Below are positions 31,351 to 39,760 of a stretch of DNA of 54,797 bases, one piece after another. This DNA is from a virus. How positions within the stretch are numbered: position 1 is the first letter of the stretch; every line of letters begins with the position of its first letter. The position numbers were made by a program, and so were the translations under genes. The stretch lies in IMG/VR virus record IMGVR_UViG_3300046791_000336, positions 1-54,797 of that record; one strand, written 5' to 3'. Under the pieces are notes generated by a model that did not search any database, was not told the DNA's origin, and saw only the letters and a list, made by a program, of their open reading frames with translations.

Positions 31351-32022
31351 ATGACGCAGACACAAGACGCCTGCGCCTCCTCCACCCAAGAAGACAAACT
31401 CCTCGCTGCCGGCGAACGAGCGCTAGCCGAAGCCGTCCGCCTGTGGAGCCTGGACGTCTACGATCCCAAACGATCGGACAAGACGCCAGCGGGCGAGCAC
31501 AGCCGGAAGATCATCCAGGAGATCGTTAACGCCGCGGGGTGGACGTGGATCGATTACGACGGGGACGGTCGGGTAGAATGGTGCGGTCTGCATGCCGCAG
31601 CCTGTTGGCGAGCAGCAGGCATCGATCCGAAGTGGCTCGCTACGTTCTGGGCGTCAACGTACCGGCTCGATGCGTGGGCGACATACCGAGACTTCAACAA
31701 CCACAAGAACCCCAAGCCAGCGCAGGGCCCGTATCGCCTCGTGGCCAAGTTGGACTCGAGTAGCAAGGTGCTACCGTTCGAGCCGCGAGCCGGCGACATC
31801 CTGACGGTAGGCGATGGCATCCCGGCGTTCGGGGATCACATCACGATCGTGGAGTCGTGGGACGAGGCGAGGGGAATTTTTATCGTGTTGTCTGGGAACG
31901 GGGGCGGCTTGGGTCCCGACGGTAAACGGAGACAGGGAATCGTCAGGAGCGAGTTCCGTCTTGGCGGCTCTGGATATTGTGCCCGGCGAATTATCCGGCC
32001 TGCTCCGTCAGATCTTCTTTGA
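31351..32022 (+). CDS. Endolysin, CHAP-like peptidase
   Basis: 223 residues. The core has EWCGLHAAACW with the candidate catalytic Cys after Trp, and later AGDILTVGDGIPAFGDHITIVESWD with the catalytic His, then LSGNGGGLGPDG, the order and spacing of CHAP/NlpC-type amidase or endopeptidases. It would cleave host peptidoglycan at lysis. No signal peptide, so release needs a holin. The last 11 codons overlap the convergent HNH gene, so its original C-terminus may have been replaced by the insertion. Confidence 0.75.
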   Translation: MTQTQDACASSTQEDKLLAAGERALAEAVRLWSLDVYDPKRSDKTPAGEHSRKIIQEIVNAAGWTWIDYDGDGRVEWCGLHAAACWRAAGIDPKWLATFWASTYRLDAWATYRDFNNHKNPKPAQGPYRLVAKLDSSSKVLPFEPRAGDILTVGDGIPAFGDHITIVESWDEARGIFIVLSGNGGGLGPDGKRRQGIVRSEFRLGGSGYCARRIIRPAPSDLL

Positions 32023-32659
32023 GCCATGTCTCACCGTGCGCCACATGCCTGACTGCTGGCTCCGGCAGATTGAGCGTGGCCACGATGTCCTTGATGGACC
32101 GTCCGATGGAGCGCAGTTGCCTGATGGTTTCCACATCAGACTCCGTGAGCACGGTGGCCCGCGTGTTCCTGGCTTGCTGTGTTCGGGTCGCCCAACGAAC
32201 ATTCCCGGGCTCGTAGCCGCGGCTGTTGTCGATTCGATCGAGTTCGTGCTTGGGCGATGGGCGCTCTCCCATATCGGCAAGGAAAGCGGTGAAGTCCTGC
32301 TGCCATCGATCGCACACGCGTATGCCGCGGGCTCCGTAGTCTCTGTAATCATCGCAGCCGGCGTCCGAGCAACGCTGGCGCATTCTCTTCCACGTTCCAT
32401 AAAGCGGATGGCGCGGAACGCTGGTTCGCGAGTAGCCGTGCCTCCGTGCGCGGGTTGCCATCAGCACCGACTGTATCTCTCGCAGCAGACAGCCGCAGGA
32501 CTCGCTCCTGCCAGACCTGAGCCCGCTGGAGAGCACAGAGCGCTCTACGCCGCAATCACACCGGCACTGCCAGCGCGCGCCGCCTCCGGTCATTTTGTCG
32601 AGGGACAGCACCAGCCAGCGCCCGAATCTCTCCCCTGTCAGATCCAAGAATCTTGGCAT
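31991..32659 (-). CDS. Homing-type HNH endonuclease, copy 2
   Basis: 222 residues. Same architecture as the copies at 11870 and 39086: FGRWLVL, zinc knuckle CRCDCG and SCGCL, core DYGARGIRVCDRW, ELDRIDNSRGYEPGNVRWA, and C-terminal HTH (RSIKDIVATLNLPEPAVRHV). It is convergent with the endolysin and inserted between it and the integrase region. Opposite-strand open frames over this gene are shadows. Confidence 0.85.
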   Translation of the reverse strand: MPRFLDLTGERFGRWLVLSLDKMTGGGARWQCRCDCGVERSVLSSGLRSGRSESCGCLLREIQSVLMATRARRHGYSRTSVPRHPLYGTWKRMRQRCSDAGCDDYRDYGARGIRVCDRWQQDFTAFLADMGERPSPKHELDRIDNSRGYEPGNVRWATRTQQARNTRATVLTESDVETIRQLRSIGRSIKDIVATLNLPEPAVRHVAHGETWLKEDLTEQAG

Positions 32660-32695
32660 TTGACACTACCGTTTGTCTCAAATGAGACATGTCAA
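32660..32695. promoter_or_regulatory. Two-sided control region with nested inverted repeats
   Basis: TTGACA stands at 32660-32665 on the plus strand and, as TGTCAA at 32690-32695, on the minus strand, forming the outer arms of an inverted repeat. Inside is TGTCTC-AAAT-GAGACA (32674-32689), a perfect inverted repeat. Two -35-like elements thus face each other over an operator-like site, upstream of both the HNH gene and the small zinc protein. -10 elements at 17 bases are not clear. Confidence 0.45.
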
Positions 32696-32706
32696 GGGCT
32701 GGCGGC

Positions 32707-32913
32707 ATGAAACCGATCGGCAAGCTTGAGACGGGGCCGTGCTCCGGTCCCCACGAGTTCATCATCGGCCAGTACGGCAACTGTTTGTCCGGCGCCTGCC
32801 ACAGGCCGCGGTGTGTCTGCGGATCCCACGACACCGAACCGTTCACGCTGCCCAAAGCCGGAGCCTGGCACTGTCGCCCCTGCGGCCACGTGTTCTGGCC
32901 GGCGGTCCGCTAG
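32707..32913 (+). CDS. Small zinc-binding protein
   Basis: 68 residues from the ATG at 32707; an in-frame ATG at 32689 would add six. Cys pattern: GPCSG, NCLSGACHRPRCVC, then WHCRPCGHVF, enough for two zinc sites. Its stop overlaps the end of the integrase on the other strand. Not recognised, but typical of phage zinc-ribbon regulators. Confidence 0.5.
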   Translation: MKPIGKLETGPCSGPHEFIIGQYGNCLSGACHRPRCVCGSHDTEPFTLPKAGAWHCRPCGHVFWPAVR

Positions 32914-34433
32914 GCATACGCAACCACGCGTCTCTTAATGGTGTATTCGTGGTGGGTTCTGCACGCAGATGCCTCTACGAGTGACTCCGCCTGAACCGCC
33001 CGGAACCGCATGGTTATCGTCACGCATTTGTTCTCAACCTCCGCCCGCTTGACGATGGATTGTACTACCCGGCGCCTGTCCTCGGGTGTGCCCGATTCGG
33101 CGAGTCGGGTCATGGCGGCGATGTAGGCGGCCGGATCGATGGCACCCTCGCGATCACCCGTCACGGCACGCTCCGCCGTCTGCAACTGCTCTGCGGTGAA
33201 CGCGCGCTCCTTGCGCAGCGCTGCTAGCTCCACGTCCAGGGCGTCATCCGAGATCATCCCCTTGCGGTAGCGCGCTAGGAACGCCTGCTCCGCCTTCGTG
33301 AGACGCGCCAGGTCAGCCTTGTATTTGGCAGCGTCCTTCTCCCACGCCTTGCGGTTGCCGCTGCGCTCGTCTGCACGCTTAGCCAGCGCCTTCGCGAGCC
33401 GCGGATCCTGCAACTCGGATAGGACCGAGTCCCACACCGCGGCGTCAATCTCGGCGACCAGCGCGCTCGGCGCCTTGCATCCCTTACCGAGTCGCCTCTC
33501 GCGGCAGTAGTACCGGGCCGGGTGCCTTCCGCCGTCCGCCGTCTGGATGCAGATCTTACCGCCACATTCGCCGCACGTTGCCAGCGCTTCGAGTAGGTAG
33601 ATGTGTCGGGTTCTTCGGAGTCCGCGTTGCTTGCCGCTGGTCACGGCTTGTTGTGCCCGCTGCCACGTCACCTCGTCAACGATCGGCGGCACACGAACGA
33701 CCACGTGGAACCGCGTGTTGGCCAGCCACTCGCCGACAGGATAGCGGGCCGTGACGATGCGCCACACGAGGTGGTCGTGCCAGATGCCGGTCTGCGATGG
33801 CTCGCCTCGGGCGCGCAAGTCGTCCGCGATCGTCTTGCACGAGTCGCCTGCGATGACGCGGCGGAAGATCTCGCGGACGATCCTCGCGTGCTCCGGGTTG
33901 AGCGACCACTCCTTGGTGGCGCGATCGTAACCAAGCCCGTACGGCGTCCACCCGTTCGGCTTGTGGCCGTTCTCCGCGGCGCGTAGTAGTCCGCGCTTGG
34001 TGCGCTCGGCTCGCTTGCGGTTCTCCTCTGCCGCGAACACGGCCTGCAGCGTGACGTAGAGCTCGCCGATCATCGTGCGGAGATCCAGCTCGCCACCGCT
34101 CGGTGTGACGATGCGAATCCCGGCCGCCTGGAACGGGCCAAGGATGGCCGCGCGTTCCTGCATGTCATCGGTTCGCGTGAGCCTGTCGATGTCGATCACC
34201 ACCAGGACATCGAACCGCCCGGCGTGCGCGTCCTTCAGCAGCCGAGCGAAGCCTTCGCGCTTGTCTAGCTTGCCGGCTCGTGCGCTGCGCCCGTCATCAA
34301 TGTACGTGTCTACGAGCAACCAGCCCTGTGCCTTAACGAACGCCGGCAACACGCGTAGCTGAGACTCGATGGTCTGCGATTCTCGTTGCGCTTGGCTGCT
34401 GACGCGTGCGTATATCGCGGCTCTCGTAATCAC
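32910..34433 (-). CDS. Large serine recombinase (integrase)
   Basis: 507 residues, GTG start overlapping the upstream small gene. Resolvase domain: AAIYARVSSQAQRESQTIESQ with the nucleophilic Ser, the YIDDGRSA loop, and VVIDIDRLTRTD. A recombinase domain follows (PYGLGYDRATKEWSLNPEHARIV), then a zinc-ribbon (ATCGECGGKI ... YYCRERRLGKGC) and a coiled coil (AKYKADLARLTKAEQAFLARY). It would integrate the phage between attP and attB without host factors. An attP was not identified beside it. Tail of small early genes lies upstream on the same strand. Confidence 0.9.
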   Translation of the reverse strand: MITRAAIYARVSSQAQRESQTIESQLRVLPAFVKAQGWLLVDTYIDDGRSARAGKLDKREGFARLLKDAHAGRFDVLVVIDIDRLTRTDDMQERAAILGPFQAAGIRIVTPSGGELDLRTMIGELYVTLQAVFAAEENRKRAERTKRGLLRAAENGHKPNGWTPYGLGYDRATKEWSLNPEHARIVREIFRRVIAGDSCKTIADDLRARGEPSQTGIWHDHLVWRIVTARYPVGEWLANTRFHVVVRVPPIVDEVTWQRAQQAVTSGKQRGLRRTRHIYLLEALATCGECGGKICIQTADGGRHPARYYCRERRLGKGCKAPSALVAEIDAAVWDSVLSELQDPRLAKALAKRADERSGNRKAWEKDAAKYKADLARLTKAEQAFLARYRKGMISDDALDVELAALRKERAFTAEQLQTAERAVTGDREGAIDPAAYIAAMTRLAESGTPEDRRRVVQSIVKRAEVENKCVTITMRFRAVQAESLVEASACRTHHEYTIKRRVVAYA

Positions 34434-34588
34434 GGGCGGGACTTTTGCCCGGAATGAACGAGCGGGTCCAGCACAGAGAACAGAACGTCAACGAGATCGT
34501 CGAAGGCTTGAGCATCGGGCTCGTGTTCGACAATGACGAGCGGACGTCTTGGGGCAGGCGGGCGGCGGCGTTTGGGGAGGGGGCTCAC
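34430..34588 (-). CDS. Small protein upstream of the integrase
   Basis: 52 residues from a GTG overlapping the previous stop. Basic N-terminus (LPKRRRPPAPRR) followed by VIVEHEPDAQAFDDLVDVLFSVL, an acidic helical segment. Its stop overlaps the integrase GTG, so both are probably translated together; it might modulate integrase or simply be a filler gene. Not recognised. Confidence 0.5.
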   Translation of the reverse strand: MSPLPKRRRPPAPRRPLVIVEHEPDAQAFDDLVDVLFSVLDPLVHSGQKSRP

Positions 34589-34812
34589 GGCGCCGGCCTT
34601 CCGCAGCCTGGCGACCAACAGCCACCGAGCCGATACCCATGCTCGTGGTACAGGCGGTGGTCCTCGGCTTCGTAGAGCCCAATCTCGTGCGCCCGACACA
34701 GCGCCGCCCCGATCGCGAGATTGCGGGTGAGGGTGCGGAGCGTGTGCTGGACTTCCCATGTCCGCGTTCGATGGCACTCGGCGCACTCGCATGTGCGGTA
34801 GTTGAATTTCAC
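34585..34812 (-). CDS. Small Cys/His-rich protein
   Basis: 75 residues, GTG in a GTGA overlap. Possible zinc ligands: TCECAECH near the N-terminus, ALCRAHE in the middle and GGCWSPGC at the end. This resembles HNH-like zinc folds but lacks a clear catalytic core. Part of a string of coupled small genes. Confidence 0.5.
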   Translation of the reverse strand: MKFNYRTCECAECHRTRTWEVQHTLRTLTRNLAIGAALCRAHEIGLYEAEDHRLYHEHGYRLGGCWSPGCGRPAP

Positions 34813-35174
34813 GACTCGCCCTCGCCGTGCTTGACGATCTGACGGGCGAGGTACCCGGCGAGCCAACGGTTGCTGTGATATCGAATGTTCGATTCGGCAA
34901 CGCTCCAGCCGCGCAGTTCTTCGTCGTCACCGAAGACCCCAAACGTCCAGTCACACAGCCTGTCGGCCTCGGTTAGATCATCGGCAATCTCCGCCGCCCT
35001 TACCTCAATCTCCACCGCCTCACTCGCGTGCTCGTCGCTGTGGCCGAGGGGGAGCCAGTCGCCGCACCGCTCGCAGTACTTGCGGACAAGCATGTCAGAG
35101 CGGTCATCGGTGCGGAGGACTGACTCGCGTCGCATCCAGTGTGCAGACTTCGGGTGCTTGCACCGCTTACTCAC
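34809..35174 (-). CDS. Small protein with N-terminal Cys motif
   Basis: 121 residues from a GTG overlapping the previous gene by eight bases. N-terminal CKHPKSAHW and YCERCGDWLP suggest one zinc site (HxxCxxxxH-like plus CxxC); the rest is acidic helix (EAVEIEVRAAEIADDLTEAD). Not recognised. Confidence 0.5.
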   Translation of the reverse strand: MSKRCKHPKSAHWMRRESVLRTDDRSDMLVRKYCERCGDWLPLGHSDEHASEAVEIEVRAAEIADDLTEADRLCDWTFGVFGDDEELRGWSVAESNIRYHSNRWLAGYLARQIVKHGEGES

Positions 35175-35451
35175 TGCCCACCATCCCCATCACCGCCTCC
35201 ACAACCCGCCGCTCTTGCAGGTAGCCGCCAACCTCCGAGGTGGACAGCCTGTTCACGTCGGCGTTGGCGATTGCTTTGTCGCATGCTGCGAGACGAGCTG
35301 CGGCCCAGGTGCGGAGGGTGGAGAGGCGAGAGCGGGACGAGCGCAGTTCACGGATCACGCACGTGACAGACGCCATGCAACAGTCGTCACCGCTGGATTG
35401 CTCAAGCGTATGGAGCTCTGACTCCGTGAGGATTTCAACGTTGCCGATCAC
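35167..35451 (-). CDS. Small helical protein, unknown
   Basis: 94 residues, GTG in a GTGA overlap. Mostly helical with ITESEL-like opening ILTESELHTLEQSS, two adjacent Cys (DDCCMASVTC) and a long basic helix (RELRSSRSRLSTLRTW). No family recognised. Confidence 0.5.
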   Translation of the reverse strand: MIGNVEILTESELHTLEQSSGDDCCMASVTCVIRELRSSRSRLSTLRTWAAARLAACDKAIANADVNRLSTSEVGGYLQERRVVEAVMGMVGSE

Positions 35452-35777
35452 GACTCCCCCTCCCCGTCATCCCCGCCGAGTTCTTTGGTGAGGCGGGTGA
35501 GCTCGGCTAGCGCTGCGTTCTTGCACGCGTAAATAACGTCATACAGAGTCTTGTCTACAAGACCGAGCGGTGGTGCGAGAGGCTGCCCAGCGTGATCGCC
35601 GAACCAGCGATGCGCCGCTACATATACCGGACGCATCCTCTCGCACTCCGCCTCCGCCTCCCTCCGTTGCTCGAGCGCCACATTCGCATCTGCCTGCACC
35701 GCTGCCAGGACGCGCTCGGCTTCCTTGGCGCGTGCCCGCCAGTACACGATCTCGTCGTGCGGATCCATGCCGTGCAT
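35448..35777 (-). CDS. Coiled-coil protein, unknown
   Basis: 109 residues. The first half is a coiled coil (YWRARAKEAERVLAAVQADA, EQRREAEAECERM); the second contains KTLYDVIYACKNAALAELTRLTKEL. ATG directly follows the upstream TAA. Similar in style to the next gene, possibly a duplicated small-protein type. Function unknown. Confidence 0.5.
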   Translation of the reverse strand: MHGMDPHDEIVYWRARAKEAERVLAAVQADANVALEQRREAEAECERMRPVYVAAHRWFGDHAGQPLAPPLGLVDKTLYDVIYACKNAALAELTRLTKELGGDDGEGES

Positions 35778-36149
35778 TTACTGTCCAGCCTTTCGAAGCT
35801 TCTCCACATGTGAGTCTGAGTCTGGCTCCCAGCCGTTGTCCCGGCGTAGCTGCTCCCAGCGAAAACACGCCTCCCGCAACGCCTGCCGGGCGAGGTCGCG
35901 CTCCTTCTCCGTCTCGTCTAGCCGGATTTGAAGCTGCCCGTAGTCGACCACGATGTCCGCGCTCGCGTTAGTCAGCCTCTCATTCTCCTGCTCGAGCTCG
36001 TGGATGCGGTCGTGTTGCCGCACGATCTCTTTCGCGTACGCATACGTGCCGTCCCATGATCCTGGCCGCGCCAGATCTTGAGACGCGAATGTCCACTCGT
36101 CGTGGTCCTTGATTAGCTGTCGTGCTGTCGCGAGAATTTCTTCACTCAT
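35778..36149 (-). CDS. Coiled-coil protein, unknown
   Basis: 123 residues. Coiled coil across residues 40-115 (DRIHELEQENERLTNAS, LDETEKERDLARQALREAC), then RWEQLRRDNGWEP. No clear Shine-Dalgarno or -10 was found before its ATG in the 99-base gap, so its expression signal is uncertain. Function unknown. Confidence 0.5.
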   Translation of the reverse strand: MSEEILATARQLIKDHDEWTFASQDLARPGSWDGTYAYAKEIVRQHDRIHELEQENERLTNASADIVVDYGQLQIRLDETEKERDLARQALREACFRWEQLRRDNGWEPDSDSHVEKLRKAGQ

Positions 36150-36248
36150 CGTGCGCTGCGCCGAATCGAACGGCCTGCCCAGTCAGCGCGAGTGCGGCTC
36201 TCGCCGCGCCGTAGTTTGTCGTGCGCGGCGGTCTACGCCGCTGCGTGG
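36150..36248. other. Intergenic spacer
   Basis: 99 bases between the Cas4-like gene and the coiled-coil gene. It holds GC-rich hairpins (for example GCGGC-GAGA-GCCGC on the minus strand) and a TTCGATT loop flanked by GCCG/CGGC, but no complete tRNA fold, promoter or gene. Confidence 0.5.
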
Positions 36249-37409
36249 CTAACCGGCCTCCTCGAGTAGTCGGTTGACTTCGTTGACGTCAAACGCTGGC
36301 GCCTCTTCGTCCTTGCCGCGCGTGAACTCACCGAGTGGCATCGTGTCCGCGCCATTGCTTGCGCCGCCGAGTTCGCGGATCTTCTTGATCACCGCGGCTG
36401 CCGTCCCGCGCTTAGCACCTACTGCCCTGGCGGCACGCTCGATGGCCGCCTTCGTGGTCTTGCGCTCGATCGCTACAGCCTCGAACTCACGAGCCGACTC
36501 GCCGACAACCTGGGCGATTGCGGTGACCGCGACATCCCCACTCAGCCGCTCGTTGCCGTTGCGGACGTACCTTCCGAACATCCGCCCCTCGCCGAGATCA
36601 ATCGGTCCGTTGGCGTCCACGTAGTTCTCCAGCCGCTTGCGCGCGTCCTTGACCAGTGACTCCACGCGGACGATCTGCTCGTATGCAGCGGCGGCACGCT
36701 CGGTGGTTATTGTCGAGTCGCCGACTACCGCTAGTCCCTTCTCGGAGAACTGCACGAGCAGGGCGTTTTTCGCCGAGCAGAATGGAGTGCTGGGACAGTA
36801 CCTGCACCACGTTCCTTCGCGCGTGGCAATTACCTCGCCGCGCCTCGTCGCCTCCTGGTTGGCCGCCGCTCGGATGTGCAGTTGCTCGAGCCTGTCGGCG
36901 AACGCCGCAAGGTCGAGCGCATCGAGCGTCGCTTCGTCAACGCGGTTCGTGCGAGTGTAGACGATGCGGACGATCGCTGACGACTTGCCGAGTGCGCGTG
37001 ATGCCGCGAGTGCATAGAAGGCGAGCTGTGCGTTCGTGGCAGCTGGCTCCACGTCAGCGTGGCCCGTTTTGAAGTCGACGACCACGACTGAGTCGTTATC
37101 AATTCCGATAACGTCACAGGAACCCACGATCTCGAACGGTCCAACATCACCGTACGCGCGCCCGAGATTCTCACCGATGATGCGTCCCGCTCGCGTCGCC
37201 ACGTCAAAGCCGAGCGCAACCTCGGAGCGTGCGGATGCAGGCATCACTGCAGCGATCCAGTCCGGCAACTCCCCGCGCAGGAGTTGGTCTGCGAGCTCGG
37301 CGTGCTCTACGTTTCCAGCGTCCGCGTAGACGCTGGCGTTCTCCGCACGGGGCAGGACAGACGCGCCGGGACACGAGAGCAGCCGTGACAATGACGACGC
37401 GGTGATCAC
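36249..37409 (-). CDS. Cas4/RecB-like PD-(D/E)XK exonuclease (DUF2800-like)
   Basis: 386 residues, GTG start overlapping the Sak4-like gene. Motifs: SSLSRLLSCPGA at the N-terminus with the first cluster Cys, GSCDVIGIDNDSVVVVDFKTG carrying the D...DxK catalytic site about residues 100-118, NAQLAFYALAA after it, and WCRYCPSTPFC with the remaining Cys of a 4Fe-4S cluster. It probably resects DNA ends to give ssDNA for the ATPase and SSB next to it, forming a recombination/replication module. The C-terminal 100 residues are a separate helical region. Confidence 0.8.
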   Translation of the reverse strand: MITASSLSRLLSCPGASVLPRAENASVYADAGNVEHAELADQLLRGELPDWIAAVMPASARSEVALGFDVATRAGRIIGENLGRAYGDVGPFEIVGSCDVIGIDNDSVVVVDFKTGHADVEPAATNAQLAFYALAASRALGKSSAIVRIVYTRTNRVDEATLDALDLAAFADRLEQLHIRAAANQEATRRGEVIATREGTWCRYCPSTPFCSAKNALLVQFSEKGLAVVGDSTITTERAAAAYEQIVRVESLVKDARKRLENYVDANGPIDLGEGRMFGRYVRNGNERLSGDVAVTAIAQVVGESAREFEAVAIERKTTKAAIERAARAVGAKRGTAAAVIKKIRELGGASNGADTMPLGEFTRGKDEEAPAFDVNEVNRLLEEAG

Positions 37410-38332
37410 GCTGCGTGCTCCAACTCGGACTTACGCGCGGTGTACGCCTCCACCGTAATCTTGTACTGGGGCGTTCCGCGCGCTGGCTTGCCAGGTCCGG
37501 TCACGATGCGGTCGAGGTCTGCCAGGGATTTTGCCGACGCGATGGCGGCAATCATCGCGGTGAACGTGTCGTCAAGCGCTGCAGCAACCGGCTCATGCTT
37601 CGTTGCTGGCTGCGTCACGGGCGACGGCGCCGCACCGCTGTTTAGCCATTGTCGCAACGTGCCGGCAAACTTCTCCCCGGGCTTGTCGATAATGTCGCCG
37701 ACGCCGATCGCAGAGCACCGAGACTTAGAAACGATCAACTCGTGGTTCAGGTTCATGTCTCCGCAGACAGTGAACTCGTAGTCGAGTCCATCCCTTTGGA
37801 TGGGGGCCAGTCCGATCTTTCGCGGCGCGCTCTTGCCGGTCTTCTCGTCCTTCTCGAGGACGTACTCCATTTTCGATCGCATCGACGCGATAACGTGCGA
37901 CTTGCACGACAGGATAGTGTCGACCAGTCGATTGTGCTTAGGCGTGATGTCGCGCCAGGCTGTGAAGTTGTTCGCCTTGCCCTCGCGCTTCGCGACCTTG
38001 TCGACCTGCTCTAGCGCGCCATCCTTGCCGGCCCAAGCGTGAGACAGAGAGTCGATCACGATGACGTCGTATCCGGCTTGCTCCGCCGCCTCGATCGCGT
38101 CGCAGTAGTTCTCGGGTCCATGGCGCTCAAGATCGAGCACGTCAAACGCGAACCTGTCCGCATAGAGCGACGCGCTACCACGCTCCGTATCGATTACTGC
38201 GATCTTGCCGTTCGGAACCAGGTGAGTCGCGATGGACAAGGCGGAGTATGTCTTGCCCGATCCTGCGAGTCCGATTAACGCCAACCTCAACTTCGCTTGT
38301 TCTTTGGTAGCTCGTTTGAATGAGAGGGACAT
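37406..38332 (-). CDS. Sak4-like RecA-fold ATPase / single-strand annealing protein
   Basis: 308 residues from the ATG at 38332 with AAAGGA upstream; a longer frame exists but adds non-conserved sequence. Walker A GLAGSGKTYSA and KIAVIDTERGSASLYAD, and Walker B-like VIVIDSLSHAW, match the short RecA-like core of Sak4/AAA phage proteins. It would load on ssDNA covered by the adjacent SSB and promote annealing. C-terminal region (AASAKSLADLDRIV) is a helical tail. Overlaps the exonuclease GTG by four bases. Confidence 0.8.
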   Translation of the reverse strand: MSLSFKRATKEQAKLRLALIGLAGSGKTYSALSIATHLVPNGKIAVIDTERGSASLYADRFAFDVLDLERHGPENYCDAIEAAEQAGYDVIVIDSLSHAWAGKDGALEQVDKVAKREGKANNFTAWRDITPKHNRLVDTILSCKSHVIASMRSKMEYVLEKDEKTGKSAPRKIGLAPIQRDGLDYEFTVCGDMNLNHELIVSKSRCSAIGVGDIIDKPGEKFAGTLRQWLNSGAAPSPVTQPATKHEPVAAALDDTFTAMIAAIASAKSLADLDRIVTGPGKPARGTPQYKITVEAYTARKSELEHAA

Positions 38333-38491
38333 GAGTTGTTTGTTTCCTTTCGTCACGCGCGCCCCGACTCGACGGGCGCATGGCTTCGCTGGCTGCGCGT
38401 GTAGCGCCCTGTTCCTTTGGCCAATCGACAGGGCAACGATTTGACAGATCACAGAAGCGGGATACGAGCGCTCGTGTGATGGGCCTGGAGC
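38333..38491. other. Intergenic spacer before the Sak4-like gene
   Basis: 159 bases without a confident gene. On the minus strand it carries the AAAGGA ribosome site and a GC-rich GCGCCCGTCGAGTCGGGGCGCGC hairpin near 38358-38380, which may attenuate read-through from the SSB gene. On the plus strand CCAATCGACA looks like the late -35 element, but no start lies 38 bases downstream. Confidence 0.5.
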
Positions 38492-38941
38492 TTAGAACGG
38501 AATTTTCTCTTCCGTGCTGGGGCCAGCATCGCCAGCCTCATTGAGCCACTGGTTCACGTCCTTGACGTCACTGCCACCGAGCGGCTTGAGCGGTTCCTTG
38601 AACCGGCCGACATTGCGCACGGTCGACCACTCGCTGACCTTGCCCGTGTTCGGGTTTTCCCAGCGCGCAATCTGCACCTCGATAGGCACGGGCTTCGCTG
38701 ACGACATGATGTCCTTCACTGCCGTGGTCACGTCCTTGCCGGCCCAGCCAAGCGCGAGCATCGCTTGCTTGGTGTAGCGCGTGCTCTTCTCATTGAAGAG
38801 TCCCGAATACGGAACCTTGCGCCCTGCGCTTGGACCGTCAGTAATCTCAAACTCAACGCTCAGCTCAGCTGCACCTTTCTTATTGAGACCTAGTTCCACG
38901 GATACGGGCTTCGCTTGAAAGTTTCCTTCAATCAGACTCAT
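38492..38941 (-). CDS. Single-stranded DNA binding protein (DUF669-like)
   Basis: 149 residues from the ATG at 38941, which has AAGGA eight bases upstream; an in-frame ATG 16 codons earlier with GGGAG is an alternative. MSLIEGNFQAKP, then a beta-rich OB-like body and an acidic tail ending EEKIPF, the classic SSB C-terminal tip. DUF669-like proteins pair with Sak4-type ATPases in phages. It protects ssDNA and recruits partners through the acidic tip. Confidence 0.75.
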   Translation of the reverse strand: MSLIEGNFQAKPVSVELGLNKKGAAELSVEFEITDGPSAGRKVPYSGLFNEKSTRYTKQAMLALGWAGKDVTTAVKDIMSSAKPVPIEVQIARWENPNTGKVSEWSTVRNVGRFKEPLKPLGGSDVKDVNQWLNEAGDAGPSTEEKIPF

Positions 38942-39085
38942 TGCTTTGTTCCTTGTTTGAGTTTCCGAAAATGTTTGTTTGCTTGTCATCGTCACTCCCA
39001 CTCGTCTTGGGAAGTGGCGATTGGGGTAGCGCTTGCGGTTCATCACAGCGGCCACATCTGCCTGGTCCAGGCGCACAGCGGCATC

Positions 39086-39721
39086 TCATTGGATGTTGCT
39101 CCACGTGGCTCCGCTAACCACTCGATACACGGTCGCGGTAGTTACACCGATGGAGTCTGCGATTGATTGCGCCCGCTCGCCAGCAGCACGCCTTCGCCTA
39201 ATCTCCAGAACGGACTCCGCCGTTAGCTTCGTTCTCGTGGTGTTCTGCGACTGCTCAAACGGCGTCGCCCACCTGCAGTTGCTTGGTTCGTAGTTGCCAT
39301 TGCTGATCGGATATCGATCGATCGACTTACCCGCCGGGCGCTCTCCCATGTCAGACAAGAAATTAGCGAAATCGGTTCTCCATCGCTCACATACAGTAAC
39401 TCCACGGGCCCCGTAATTGGGGTAGTCCTTGTCGCGCTCGAGGGTGCAGCGGCGCACCATGCGGATCCATGACTCATACGTTGGCGAGTGACTATATCCA
39501 TGACGAAAGTTCGGGCCGCTGGTTCCTCTCCACACCTCACCGATGAGACAGCCGCATGATTTGGTGTGTCCAGAGTTTAGTTTCTCGGCTACAACCACAG
39601 TTTCTGCGCCGCAGTCACAGATGCACCGATATTGATATTTACGATTCGGTGTCTTGCCAACGATCTCGGCGACGGAAAGACGACCGAACCTGCGGCCAGT
39701 CAAAACGGTCAGCTTAGGCAT
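39086..39721 (-). CDS. Homing-type HNH endonuclease, copy 3
   Basis: 211 residues, ATG with GGAG six bases before it. FGRLSVAEIVG, zinc knuckle CICDCG and SCGCL, core NYGARGVTVCERW, SIDRYPISNGNYEPSNCRWA, and C-terminal HTH (RAQSIADSIGVTTATVYRVV). Related to the copies at 11870 and 31991. It separates the SSB gene from the upstream early genes. Confidence 0.85.
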   Translation of the reverse strand: MPKLTVLTGRRFGRLSVAEIVGKTPNRKYQYRCICDCGAETVVVAEKLNSGHTKSCGCLIGEVWRGTSGPNFRHGYSHSPTYESWIRMVRRCTLERDKDYPNYGARGVTVCERWRTDFANFLSDMGERPAGKSIDRYPISNGNYEPSNCRWATPFEQSQNTTRTKLTAESVLEIRRRRAAGERAQSIADSIGVTTATVYRVVSGATWSNIQ

Positions 39722-39760
39722 GGTTCACTCCAAGATGCGCGGGATGGCAGATACAGCGGG

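Noticed and set aside
31814-32710. Plus-strand open frame of about 300 codons opposite HNH copy 2
   Set aside because: The minus strand has the full HNH family signature; the plus-strand product has no domain character.
32700-34600. attP site next to the serine integrase
   Set aside because: Genes are packed on both sides and I could not identify a defensible crossover dinucleotide with flanking inverted repeats by eye; a prophage junction would be needed.
36150-36248. Possible tRNA on the minus strand (TTCGATT loop with GCCG/CGGC stem)
   Set aside because: No matching acceptor stem or D-arm, and the candidate anticodon loop lacks U33; only a T-arm-like hairpin is present.
38421-38460. CCAATCGACA as another late promoter
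   Set aside because: No start codon at 38 bases, wrong strand for the local genes, and the last hexamer base is changed.
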